Assembly (NCBI RefSeq): GCF_003075075.1
Contig: NZ_QCYM01000024.1
Location: 1-62,627 of the forward strand
DNA: 62,627 bases
Source of the DNA: Labrenzia sp. 011
Lineage (GTDB): Bacteria; Pseudomonadota; Alphaproteobacteria; Rhizobiales; Stappiaceae
Direction: 5' to 3'
This document shows positions 1 to 6,889 of this stretch, piece by piece (within the stretch, counting starts at the first letter, position 1; each line of letters opens with the position of its first letter). Both the position numbers and the translations under genes were made by a program. The notes beneath the pieces are model-generated. The model saw nothing but the letters and a program-made list of their open reading frames with translations, searched no databases and had not been told where the DNA came from.

Positions 1-12
1 GCCCGAGGCCCT

Positions 13-729
13 TCAGACCTGGGCCGCCCTTGCCTCATCGACCAGCGCAGCCTGCAGGCCACCGCTCTCCTCGGGCGCCATGCGTCCACTAAAGGCAAGA
101 TCCGAAAACCGTTCCCAGAAGCGGCGCCGTTCCTGCCCGGCCTTGAGCATGGCCAGCGCACCGGACCGCAGCTTGCCCGCAAGGCCGGCCCAGGTCTGAA
201 GGGCCTCGGGCAGCAGGGTTTCGATGCGTCGCCTGATGGCCTGACCCAGGATCGGCGCGACACCATTGGTCGAGATGCCGATCACCACCGGCGACCGGTT
301 GACGATGGAGCCGAACTGGAAGTCGCAAAAGGCCGGATTGTCGATCACATTGACAGGCACGCCTGCCTTCCGGGCCGCACAAACGAAGGATTGCGCCTCG
401 CCGTCACTCTCCGCATCCGCGATCGCAAGTGCCGCCCCGTCGAGGCTGTCCGGCACCCAGGGTCCGGCGTGATGCACGAGCCGCCCCCCTCGGCTGCCGG
501 CCGCAGACAGGGCATCGAAGGCCGCGTCCAGCTCCACCGCATGGACATGAACCTCCGCCCCGGCAGCAACCAGGAGCTCTGCTTTCCAGGCGGCAGCCTC
601 CGTTCCCCCCGCAACCACGACCTTGCGGCCCGCAAGCGGAAAGAACAGAGGTAGACTGGCCAGCGCACCGATCCTTGCCGGACGGCGGCGGCGTTCGACT
701 TCAACCGGCTTGCGCGATGTCACTGTCAT
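13..729 (-). CDS. cysG: Siroheme synthase N-terminal domain protein (precorrin-2 dehydrogenase/ferrochelatase)
   Basis: CysG_N/Met8-like protein of 238 residues that should oxidise precorrin-2 to sirohydrochlorin and insert iron, supplying siroheme for NirB. A Rossmann segment VVVAGGTEAAAWKAELL (from residue 37) follows the usual FFPLAGRK lead-in, and the ISTNG motif lies in the later half. The methyltransferase (SUMT) half of full-length CysG is absent: a TGA stop ends the protein just after the dimerisation region. The start is placed at the ATG at 729, which overlaps the 3' end of nasA by 29 bp; an in-frame ATG at 831 would only add an antisense-like tail inside nasA. No convincing Shine-Dalgarno is visible, so translation may be coupled to nasA. 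Last visible gene of the nitrate operon. Function call is firm, start moderately sure. Confidence 0.87.
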   Translation of the reverse strand: MTVTSRKPVEVERRRRPARIGALASLPLFFPLAGRKVVVAGGTEAAAWKAELLVAAGAEVHVHAVELDAAFDALSAAGSRGGRLVHHAGPWVPDSLDGAALAIADAESDGEAQSFVCAARKAGVPVNVIDNPAFCDFQFGSIVNRSPVVIGISTNGVAPILGQAIRRRIETLLPEALQTWAGLAGKLRSGALAMLKAGQERRRFWERFSDLAFSGRMAPEESGGLQAALVDEARAAQV

Positions 730-3385
730 TGGAGGTGTCCCTTGTGATGTCGTCGAGAAGCGCACGGATTTCCGAACGGCAGGAACCGCAATTGGTACCC
801 GCCTGCAGGCTTTCCCCGATGGCTGCGACACTATCGGCCCCCCTCAGGGCCGCTTCGGTGATCTGGTTGCAGCCGACCTGGAAGCAGGAGCAGACGATTG
901 CTCCACAATCCGGCCGGTCCGCCGGAGCACGCCCGGCAAGGATCTGCGCGCGCAAATCCTTGCGGCCCGGCGTGGCGGCAAGCAGCCCGCAGGCCCATTG
1001 CCGTGACACCTGCACCGGCCCTGCGGAAAAGAAGAACGCCGCCTGCAGCAGATCGTCCTGCCAATATGCCTGCCGGCTGAGCCCGGCCACCGTATCCTCG
1101 ATGCGGATCCGGTCCTCGCCCGAGGCTCCGAGCGAGACGGCGATGGCCTGAAAGTCCGCTCTGTTCCTGCCGGCACATTCCAGCCGGTAGCCCCCATCCA
1201 CCGGCGCAAGTGCCCAGTAGTCCGCGTCGATCCCCTCCGGACGTTCCTTCAGCACCGCGAAGCCGAACCAGGCCATGTCGGCCCTGGCAAGGGCAACCGG
1301 CGTGAATTTCAGTCCCGGCTGGCCCGAATGCGGATCGGTTTCGGGGGCCACCACCGCGTCGACCCGGCCGCGCGCGGCGAAGCGGTCAGTCCAGTGCATG
1401 GGCACATAGATCTCGCCCCTGCGCACCCGGGAGGTCACCAGCGCCCGTACGAGAACGGAGCCATGCTGGCTTTTCACCTCGACGATATCCGCTGCTGCGA
1501 TTGCGAGCCGACCGGCGTCTTCAGGATGTATCTCGGCGAAGGGTTCCGCGATATGCGCCATCAGCCGCGGGGCTTTGGCCGTGCGGGTCATCATGTGCCA
1601 CTGGTCGCGGACACGGCCCGTGTTGAGGATGAACGGCCATGTTCTCTCCCGTTTGCGGGGCGCCTGAAAGGCGACCGGTACGAAGCGGCCTTTCCGGCCG
1701 TCCGTGAAGAAACCGCCGTCGGCGAAGAAGCGCGTTTCCGCCGCAGCGCTCCGTGCCGCCTGAGGCCATTGAAACGGCTGCAGGCTGTCGTAATGCGCGT
1801 CGGATATATCCTTGTAGGCTCCGATATCGAAATCCCGGGTCCCGCCGTTGCGAAAACCGGACAGTGCGGCATGTTCGCGGAAGATGGCCGCAGCATTGCG
1901 ATAGGAGAACCGCTTGCCGAACCCCATTTTCCGCGCCATCTCGCTCATCTGCCACCAGTCGGGCCGCGCCTCTCCCGGCAGGGCGAGGAACGGCTTCTGC
2001 CGGGAAATGCGGCGCTCGGAATTGGTCACCGTGCCGTCCTTCTCCCCCCAGGAAGCGGCGGGCAGAAGAACATCGGCGAAGGGCACCGTGCCAGCGCTCC
2101 GCGACACCTCCGACACCACCACGAACGGACAGACCTTCAGTGCCTCGGCGATACCATCCGCATCCGGCAGGCTGTCGACCGGACTGGTCGCCATGATCCA
2201 CAGCGCCTTGATCCGCCCTGCCCCGACTGCCTTGAAGAGATCGACCGCTTTCAGGCCCGGCCTGTCCGCAATGACCGGACTTTGCCAGAAGTCCTGCACG
2301 ATCCGGCGATGATGGGGATTGCCGAGCTCCATATGGCCCGCGAGCATATTGGCCAGCCCGCCGACCTCGCGCCCGCCCATGGCGTTCGGCTGGCCGGTAA
2401 CCGAGAACGGACCCATGCCCGGCCTGCCGATCCGCCCCGTTGCCAGATGGGTGTTGATGATGGCGTTGACCTTGTCCGTTCCCGCCACCGACTGGTTGAC
2501 GCCCTGGCTGTAGACGGTCACCGTCTTTTCCGTGCGTGCAACCATCTTGTAGAACAGGGCAATATCCTGCCGCTCCAGTCCGGAGGCCTCGGCAATGGCT
2601 CCGATTTCACACGGTCCGGACACTTCCAGTGTTTTATGAAAATTCTCCGTGAACCTCTTGATATAATTCTTGTTGATAGATTTCGACTCAACGAGAAAAC
2701 TCAGCAGGCCATTGAAGAGTGCGACATCCGTGTCCGGCTTCAGCGCAAGATGAAGGTCGGCGATGGCACAGGTCGCCGTCCGGCGCGGATCGATCACCAC
2801 GATCCGCATCGCCGGATTGACCGCCCTCGCGGCTTCCAGCCGCTGGAACAGGACCGGATGGCACCAGGCCAGGTTGGAGCCGACCAGAACCACCAGATCG
2901 GCCAGCTCCAGGTCCTCATAGGTCCCCGGCACCGTATCGGATCCGAAGGCACGCCTGTGTCCGGCCACCGATGAGGCCATGCAAAGCCGCGAATTCGTGT
3001 CGATATTGGCCGATCCGATGAACCCCTTCATCAGCTTGTTGGCGACGTAATAGTCCTCGGTCAGGATCTGCCCGGACACGTAAAACGCGACACTGTCCGG
3101 ACCGTGATCGTCAATGGCCTCGGTGAATTTTCCGGCGACAAGATCCAGCGCCGTATCCCAGTCGCTGCGCCTGCCGGCGATTTCCGGATGAAGCAGCCGA
3201 TCCTCGAGCGACAGGGTTTCCCCCAGCGCCGAGCCCTTGGAGCAGAGCCGGCCGAAATTGGCCGGGTGATCGGGATCCCCCGCAACGGTCACGGTCCCGT
3301 CCCCATGCCGGGTGGCGAGCACACCGCAACCGACTCCGCAATAGGGACAGGTCGTCCGGGTGGTCGTCTTGTCGATATCGGTCAT
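701..3385 (-). CDS. nasA: Assimilatory nitrate reductase catalytic subunit, with C-terminal BFD-like domain
   Basis: Cytoplasmic molybdenum enzyme (Mo-bisMGD) of about 894 residues that reduces nitrate to nitrite. The N-terminal [4Fe-4S] motif is CPYCGVGCGV (Cys13, Cys16, Cys20) with the fourth cysteine in GRLCSKGSA (Cys48). Molybdopterin oxidoreductase and dinucleotide-binding domains follow. Near residues 830-880 there is a BFD-like [2Fe-2S] domain with CSCFQVGC and NCGSC, typical of NasA. The start at 3385 has GAAGGG about seven bases upstream and lies after the cynS stop; a longer frame from 3427 would overlap cynS. No NasC/NasB-type flavoprotein reductase is encoded in the window, so the electron donor (ferredoxin, flavodoxin or an unlinked reductase) is unknown. 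Ninth gene of the operon. Confidence 0.95.
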   Translation of the reverse strand: MTDIDKTTTRTTCPYCGVGCGVLATRHGDGTVTVAGDPDHPANFGRLCSKGSALGETLSLEDRLLHPEIAGRRSDWDTALDLVAGKFTEAIDDHGPDSVAFYVSGQILTEDYYVANKLMKGFIGSANIDTNSRLCMASSVAGHRRAFGSDTVPGTYEDLELADLVVLVGSNLAWCHPVLFQRLEAARAVNPAMRIVVIDPRRTATCAIADLHLALKPDTDVALFNGLLSFLVESKSINKNYIKRFTENFHKTLEVSGPCEIGAIAEASGLERQDIALFYKMVARTEKTVTVYSQGVNQSVAGTDKVNAIINTHLATGRIGRPGMGPFSVTGQPNAMGGREVGGLANMLAGHMELGNPHHRRIVQDFWQSPVIADRPGLKAVDLFKAVGAGRIKALWIMATSPVDSLPDADGIAEALKVCPFVVVSEVSRSAGTVPFADVLLPAASWGEKDGTVTNSERRISRQKPFLALPGEARPDWWQMSEMARKMGFGKRFSYRNAAAIFREHAALSGFRNGGTRDFDIGAYKDISDAHYDSLQPFQWPQAARSAAAETRFFADGGFFTDGRKGRFVPVAFQAPRKRERTWPFILNTGRVRDQWHMMTRTAKAPRLMAHIAEPFAEIHPEDAGRLAIAAADIVEVKSQHGSVLVRALVTSRVRRGEIYVPMHWTDRFAARGRVDAVVAPETDPHSGQPGLKFTPVALARADMAWFGFAVLKERPEGIDADYWALAPVDGGYRLECAGRNRADFQAIAVSLGASGEDRIRIEDTVAGLSRQAYWQDDLLQAAFFFSAGPVQVSRQWACGLLAATPGRKDLRAQILAGRAPADRPDCGAIVCSCFQVGCNQITEAALRGADSVAAIGESLQAGTNCGSCRSEIRALLDDITRDTSNDSDIAQAG

Positions 3386-3407
3386 GCCATCCCTTCCGGC
3401 GCCGGTC

Positions 3408-3857
3408 TCACCAGGCGTTGTAGGCAAGATATTTGCCCGACATTTCGATCTTCACCCGATCGCCCTTCGGGTTCTCGACCCGGGTTACCGACATGTCGAA
3501 ATCGATGGCCGACATGATGCCGTCGCCGAATTTCTCATGGATCAGCGCCTTGACGGTCGGCCCGTAGACACCCACGATCTCGTACAGACGGTAGATGCAG
3601 GGGTCTGTCGGAACCGTCTGTTCCCAGATCTTGGTCGGGCTTTCCTGCAGGAGGAGCGCCGCTTCCCCGGACAGCCCGAGGGTCTCCGCAAAGGCGGCCG
3701 CCTTGTCCTGCGGCATGGCGTTCATGCCCATGGCAGCAGAGTGGGTCCAGACTGGAGACATGCCGATCTTCTCGGCGATGCCCTCCCAGGTCAGACCCGC
3801 CTCGCGCTTCGCGGACAGGATCATTGCGGTTACATCTTCACGGCTGAGAGCAGACAT
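3408..3857 (-). CDS. cynS: Cyanate hydratase (cyanase)
   Basis: Decameric cytoplasmic enzyme that converts cyanate and bicarbonate to ammonia and CO2 via carbamate. At 149 residues it has the family's usual length. The catalytic Arg and Glu are visible in IYRLYEIVGVYG (Arg90, Glu93) and the serine in GIMSAIDFDM (Ser116); the N-terminal helical HTH-like domain is present. AGGAGGT sits eight bases before the ATG, the best ribosome binding site in the operon. It lies between the phosphatase/kinase and nasA with a 22-bp gap to nasA, so cyanate use appears co-regulated with nitrate use. A dedicated cyanate transporter or a carbonic anhydrase (cynT) is not adjacent; a gamma-carbonic anhydrase-like gene lies far away at 41.7-42.2 kb. 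Confidence 0.96.
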   Translation of the reverse strand: MSALSREDVTAMILSAKREAGLTWEGIAEKIGMSPVWTHSAAMGMNAMPQDKAAAFAETLGLSGEAALLLQESPTKIWEQTVPTDPCIYRLYEIVGVYGPTVKALIHEKFGDGIMSAIDFDMSVTRVENPKGDRVKIEMSGKYLAYNAW

Positions 3858-3866
3858 GGGTACCTC

Positions 3867-5609
3867 CTAGGGGTTGCCGGACAATTGGACGAAGAGCGCC
3901 AGGCACAGCAGTGCGAGGACCGCCGAGACAAGCTGCCAGAAACGGACGGGGTCGCGTTCGGCAAGGGGAACGAACGTGCCATGTGTGTTGGCCGGATCGG
4001 GGCGGCGCAGATCTTCCAGAAATGCGCTCAGCGCCTCATACCGCTTGCCCGGAACGGGATGCACCGCCCGGCACAACGCGCTGTCGACCCAGTCCGGCAC
4101 CCGGGCGGTGACAGCCGAGGCACTGCGGTAACGGAGCGCCGCCTGGGCCTTCGCGCTGCCGGCCCTGGCAACCCCCGCGCCATAAGGCAAACGCCCGGTC
4201 AGCATCTCGTAGGCGATCACGCCCAGGGAGAACTGGTCGCTGAGTTCCGTACCCAGATAGCCGAGAAACACCTCCGGGGCGGTATACTGGTGGGTTCCAA
4301 GAATTTCCGCCCTGTCGAGCGCCGGCGCGGCTTCCATGACACCGGCAATGCGCACCGCGCCGAAGTCGATGATCTTCACCGTCCCTGACGTGTCGATCAT
4401 GATGTTTTCAGGCCTGAGATCCTGGTGAACCATCTCCTTGCGGTGAAAGGCACGCAGGCCTTTCGCGATCTGCTCCAGCAGTCCGCGAACGGTTTCCAGA
4501 TCGGGATGGGGATTGTCGCGCATCCATTGCCGCAGGGTCTGGCCTTCGACAAATTCCGTCGCCAGAAACAGGGTCTGCCGTCCCTGCGGATATTCGCCCG
4601 CCTTCAGGACATGCGGAGAGGCCATCCGGCGGGCAACCCATTCCTCCATGGCGAAACGGCGCAGGTAGTCTTCGTCGCCGCGCAGGTCCAGGGAGGGGAA
4701 CTTGAGGGCGACCCGCGCGCCGCTGGTCTCGTCCTCCGCAAGACAGATGTGACTGCGGCTGCTGTCATGCAGACTGCGCAGCAGCCGGAAGCCTTCGAAA
4801 GATCCCGGAACGCGCGGCAGTGGAGCCGGCGGCAGGCCCTGCTCCTCCGCCAGCAGTTCCGGAGCCGCCGGATCCGGCAATCCGGTGACCCGCACGATCT
4901 GGATGGTCAGATTGTCCGTGCTGCCGGCCTCCAGCGCCTGAGCGACGATCGCCGAAGCGGCGGCCTCCAGGCAGCCGGGTCCGCTAACTTCCGTTGCGAT
5001 TTGCTGCGGCGTCAGGACATCATGCACCCCGTCGGTGGTCAGAACGAAAACATCGCCCGGCCGCAGGTCGACCGCCAGATAATCGATCTCCACGGACCGC
5101 GAAAGCCCCAGCGCCCGGCCGAGATAGCTTTCGTCCGGTGAGACCTGTACCCGGTGATCCTCCGTCAACTGCTCGAGACTTTGTCCGGAAAGCCGCCAGA
5201 TCCGGCTGTCGCCCGCATGAAAGAGATGCGCCTTGCGCCCTTTCAGCACCAGGGCGGAAAAGGTGCAGACATAACCGCGGTCGCCGATACCGCCGCCGCG
5301 TCTCGACTGGTCGAAGAGCCAGGAATTCGTCGCTGCGATCACCCGGCCGGCAGCGGTTTTCACCAGCCAGGCCTCGGACGTGCAGTAGTAGTCGGCGAGG
5401 AAGGATTTGACCGCCGTCTCGGCGGCCACACGGGCAACCGGACTGGAGGAAATGCCGTCGGCCAGGGCGAAGGCAATCCCCTTGTGAAGCAGCGCCGGCC
5501 CCTCCGGAATCACGGCACCGTGGAAATCCTGATTTTCGGATTTCCTGCCTGCCAGCGTTTGCTGGCCGGACTCGATGCTCAGATGTGACCTGGATGTTTG
5601 CATCAGCAC
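3867..5609 (-). CDS. Bifunctional PP2C-type phosphatase / Ser-Thr protein kinase, membrane anchored
   Basis: 580-residue fusion. Residues 1-245 form a PP2C phosphatase with metal-binding motifs ENQD, ALADG (Asp51), HAGDSR (131-136), TTDG (Asp193) and TDN (231). Residues about 271-530 form a Hanks-type kinase: ATP-binding lysine in VALKF (303), catalytic loop HQDLRPEN (395-402, Asp397) and DFG (425-427). The loop reads HQDLRPEN rather than HRDLKPEN, so it is a non-RD kinase. A hydrophobic helix (about 558-575) at the C-terminus anchors it with both domains in the cytoplasm. The start is taken as GTG at 5609 (AGGAAA upstream); an ATG two codons later is possible. Lying between nirC and cynS, it probably modulates nitrogen transport or enzymes, but no substrate can be read from sequence. 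Confidence 0.9.
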   Translation of the reverse strand: MLMQTSRSHLSIESGQQTLAGRKSENQDFHGAVIPEGPALLHKGIAFALADGISSSPVARVAAETAVKSFLADYYCTSEAWLVKTAAGRVIAATNSWLFDQSRRGGGIGDRGYVCTFSALVLKGRKAHLFHAGDSRIWRLSGQSLEQLTEDHRVQVSPDESYLGRALGLSRSVEIDYLAVDLRPGDVFVLTTDGVHDVLTPQQIATEVSGPGCLEAAASAIVAQALEAGSTDNLTIQIVRVTGLPDPAAPELLAEEQGLPPAPLPRVPGSFEGFRLLRSLHDSSRSHICLAEDETSGARVALKFPSLDLRGDEDYLRRFAMEEWVARRMASPHVLKAGEYPQGRQTLFLATEFVEGQTLRQWMRDNPHPDLETVRGLLEQIAKGLRAFHRKEMVHQDLRPENIMIDTSGTVKIIDFGAVRIAGVMEAAPALDRAEILGTHQYTAPEVFLGYLGTELSDQFSLGVIAYEMLTGRLPYGAGVARAGSAKAQAALRYRSASAVTARVPDWVDSALCRAVHPVPGKRYEALSAFLEDLRRPDPANTHGTFVPLAERDPVRFWQLVSAVLALLCLALFVQLSGNP

Positions 5610-5636
5610 TGGAAGGGTTTCCTGTGAAAGTGAAAC

Positions 5637-5660
5637 CTCCCGCCGCGGGTGCGGCGGGAG
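5637..5660 (-). terminator. Strong GC hairpin between nirC and the phosphatase/kinase gene
   Basis: A perfect 10-bp inverted repeat (CTCCCGCCGC / GCGGCGGGAG) with a 4-base loop lies 12 bp after the nirC stop. On the minus strand it is followed by GTTTCACTTTCA, which is only weakly U-rich. It may be a partial terminator or an mRNA-stabilising hairpin that lowers expression of kinase, cynS, nasA and cysG relative to nrt-nir. Structure is certain; role is inferred. Confidence 0.55.
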
Positions 5661-5671
5661 AAAGACCGCAC

Positions 5672-6517
5672 TTATTCGGCCGGTGTTGCTGCCGGTGCTT
5701 TTTCATAGCCGGCGTTGCGTTTCGGCGAGGTCCTGTAATGGGTGGCGTAGATCATGCCGCCCACGAAGGTCAGGCCGCCGACCAGATTGCCGATGACCAC
5801 CGGAATTTCGTTGTAGGCGAGGTAGTCGAACCAGGTGAACTGACCGCCGAGCATGATGCCGGAGGGGAACAGGAACATGTTGACGATGGAGTGCTCGAAG
5901 CCGAGATAGAAGAACACCATGATCGGCATCCACATGGCCATGATCTTGCCGGAAACCGAATTCGACATCATCGCCGCGACGACACCGGTGGAGACCATCC
6001 AGTTGCACATGACGGCGCGGATGAAGACGGTCAGGAGGCCGGCGCCGCCCGCCTCCGCGTAACCCAGTGTCCTGACCTCACCGATCTTGCCGATCCTCTG
6101 GCCGATGGCATTCGGTTCCTCGCTGAACCCCATGGTAAAGATGATGGCCATGAAGACGGCGGTCGTCAGCGCCCCGGCGAAGTTGCCGCAGAACACCAGG
6201 CCCCAGTTGCGCAGCACGCCACCCCAGGTGCAGCCCGCCCGCTTGGCGATGACGGCCAGCGGCGCGAGGGTGAATACGCCGGTCAGAAGATCGAAGCCGA
6301 GCAGATAGAGCATGCAGAAGCCGACCGGAAAGAGGATCGAGGCGACGAGAAAATTGCCGGTGTTGACGGCAATGGTCACGGAAAAGGCAGCCGCCAGCGC
6401 GAGAATGGCGCCGGCCATATAGGCGCGGATGAGCGTGTCCTTGGTGGACATGAAGATCTTCGATTCCCCCGCATCGATCATCTTGTGGGCGAATTCCTGG
6501 GGAGTGACATAGGACAT
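5672..6517 (-). CDS. nirC: Formate/nitrite transporter family protein, probable nitrite channel
   Basis: FNT-family inner-membrane channel of 281 residues with about six hydrophobic segments. FNT-like features include AGAILALAAAF near residue 35, the NTGNFL loop, GVLRNWGLVFCGNFAGAL and the second-repeat segment FEHSIVNMF. Its position directly after nirBD and upstream of cynS/nasA argues for nitrite (uptake or release) rather than formate. Start ATG at 6517 is preceded by AAGGAA at good spacing, and 30 bp separate it from nirD. The fold assignment is secure; substrate choice rests on context. Confidence 0.92.
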   Translation of the reverse strand: MSYVTPQEFAHKMIDAGESKIFMSTKDTLIRAYMAGAILALAAAFSVTIAVNTGNFLVASILFPVGFCMLYLLGFDLLTGVFTLAPLAVIAKRAGCTWGGVLRNWGLVFCGNFAGALTTAVFMAIIFTMGFSEEPNAIGQRIGKIGEVRTLGYAEAGGAGLLTVFIRAVMCNWMVSTGVVAAMMSNSVSGKIMAMWMPIMVFFYLGFEHSIVNMFLFPSGIMLGGQFTWFDYLAYNEIPVVIGNLVGGLTFVGGMIYATHYRTSPKRNAGYEKAPAATPAE

Positions 6518-6547
6518 GCAAGTTCCTTTCGCGGTTGAGCCGTCGGT

Positions 6548-6889
6548 TCAGACAGCTTCGTGTGAGTAGGAAAGGTCGATATAGATCCGGCTGTTCTCCA
6601 GCCGGACGGGGAAAGCCAGGGTCCGGCCCTCGTCGGCGCCTTGCGCGGCACCCGTTTCCAGGGCGATCACCCAGTTGTGCAGCGGACAGGTCACGCAGCC
6701 GTCATGCACGATCCCCTGGCTGAGTGGCCCGTTCTTGTGCGGGCACCTGTCTTCCAGGGCGAACACATCGTCCGTGGCGGTGCGGAACACCGCGACGGTC
6801 ATGTCCCCGCTTTTCACGCAGCGTGCGCCCTGCCGGGGAATGTCTTCCAGGGATCCGATATGAACCCAGTTGCGGATTTCGGCGGTCAT
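6548..6889 (-). CDS. nirD: Nitrite reductase (NADH) small subunit
   Basis: 113-residue Rieske-type partner of NirB. The [2Fe-2S] ligand pattern appears as RCPHKNGPLSQG (Cys49, His51) and TCPLHNW (Cys68, His71); many enterobacterial NirD proteins lack these ligands, so this one may carry a genuine Rieske cluster. The ATG at 6889 overlaps the nirB stop in a TCAT/ATGA four-base arrangement, which indicates translational coupling and decides the start over a longer in-frame extension to 6964. Third enzyme component of the nitrate-to-ammonium pathway. Confidence 0.94.
   Translation of the reverse strand: MTAEIRNWVHIGSLEDIPRQGARCVKSGDMTVAVFRTATDDVFALEDRCPHKNGPLSQGIVHDGCVTCPLHNWVIALETGAAQGADEGRTLAFPVRLENSRIYIDLSYSHEAV

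Noticed and set aside
1328..2974. Long plus-strand open frame of 548 codons opposite nasA
   Set aside because: Rich in His/Arg/Pro, no recognisable domain, and fully antisense to a conserved enzyme; a high-GC shadow frame.
701..3427. Longer nasA beginning at 3427
   Set aside because: Would overlap the end of cynS and adds residues before the conserved [4Fe-4S] start; the ATG at 3385 has a ribosome binding site.
5637..5660. Hairpin as a strong rho-independent terminator ending the operon at nirC
   Set aside because: No real U-tract follows and the following genes are same-strand and functionally linked, so at most partial termination.
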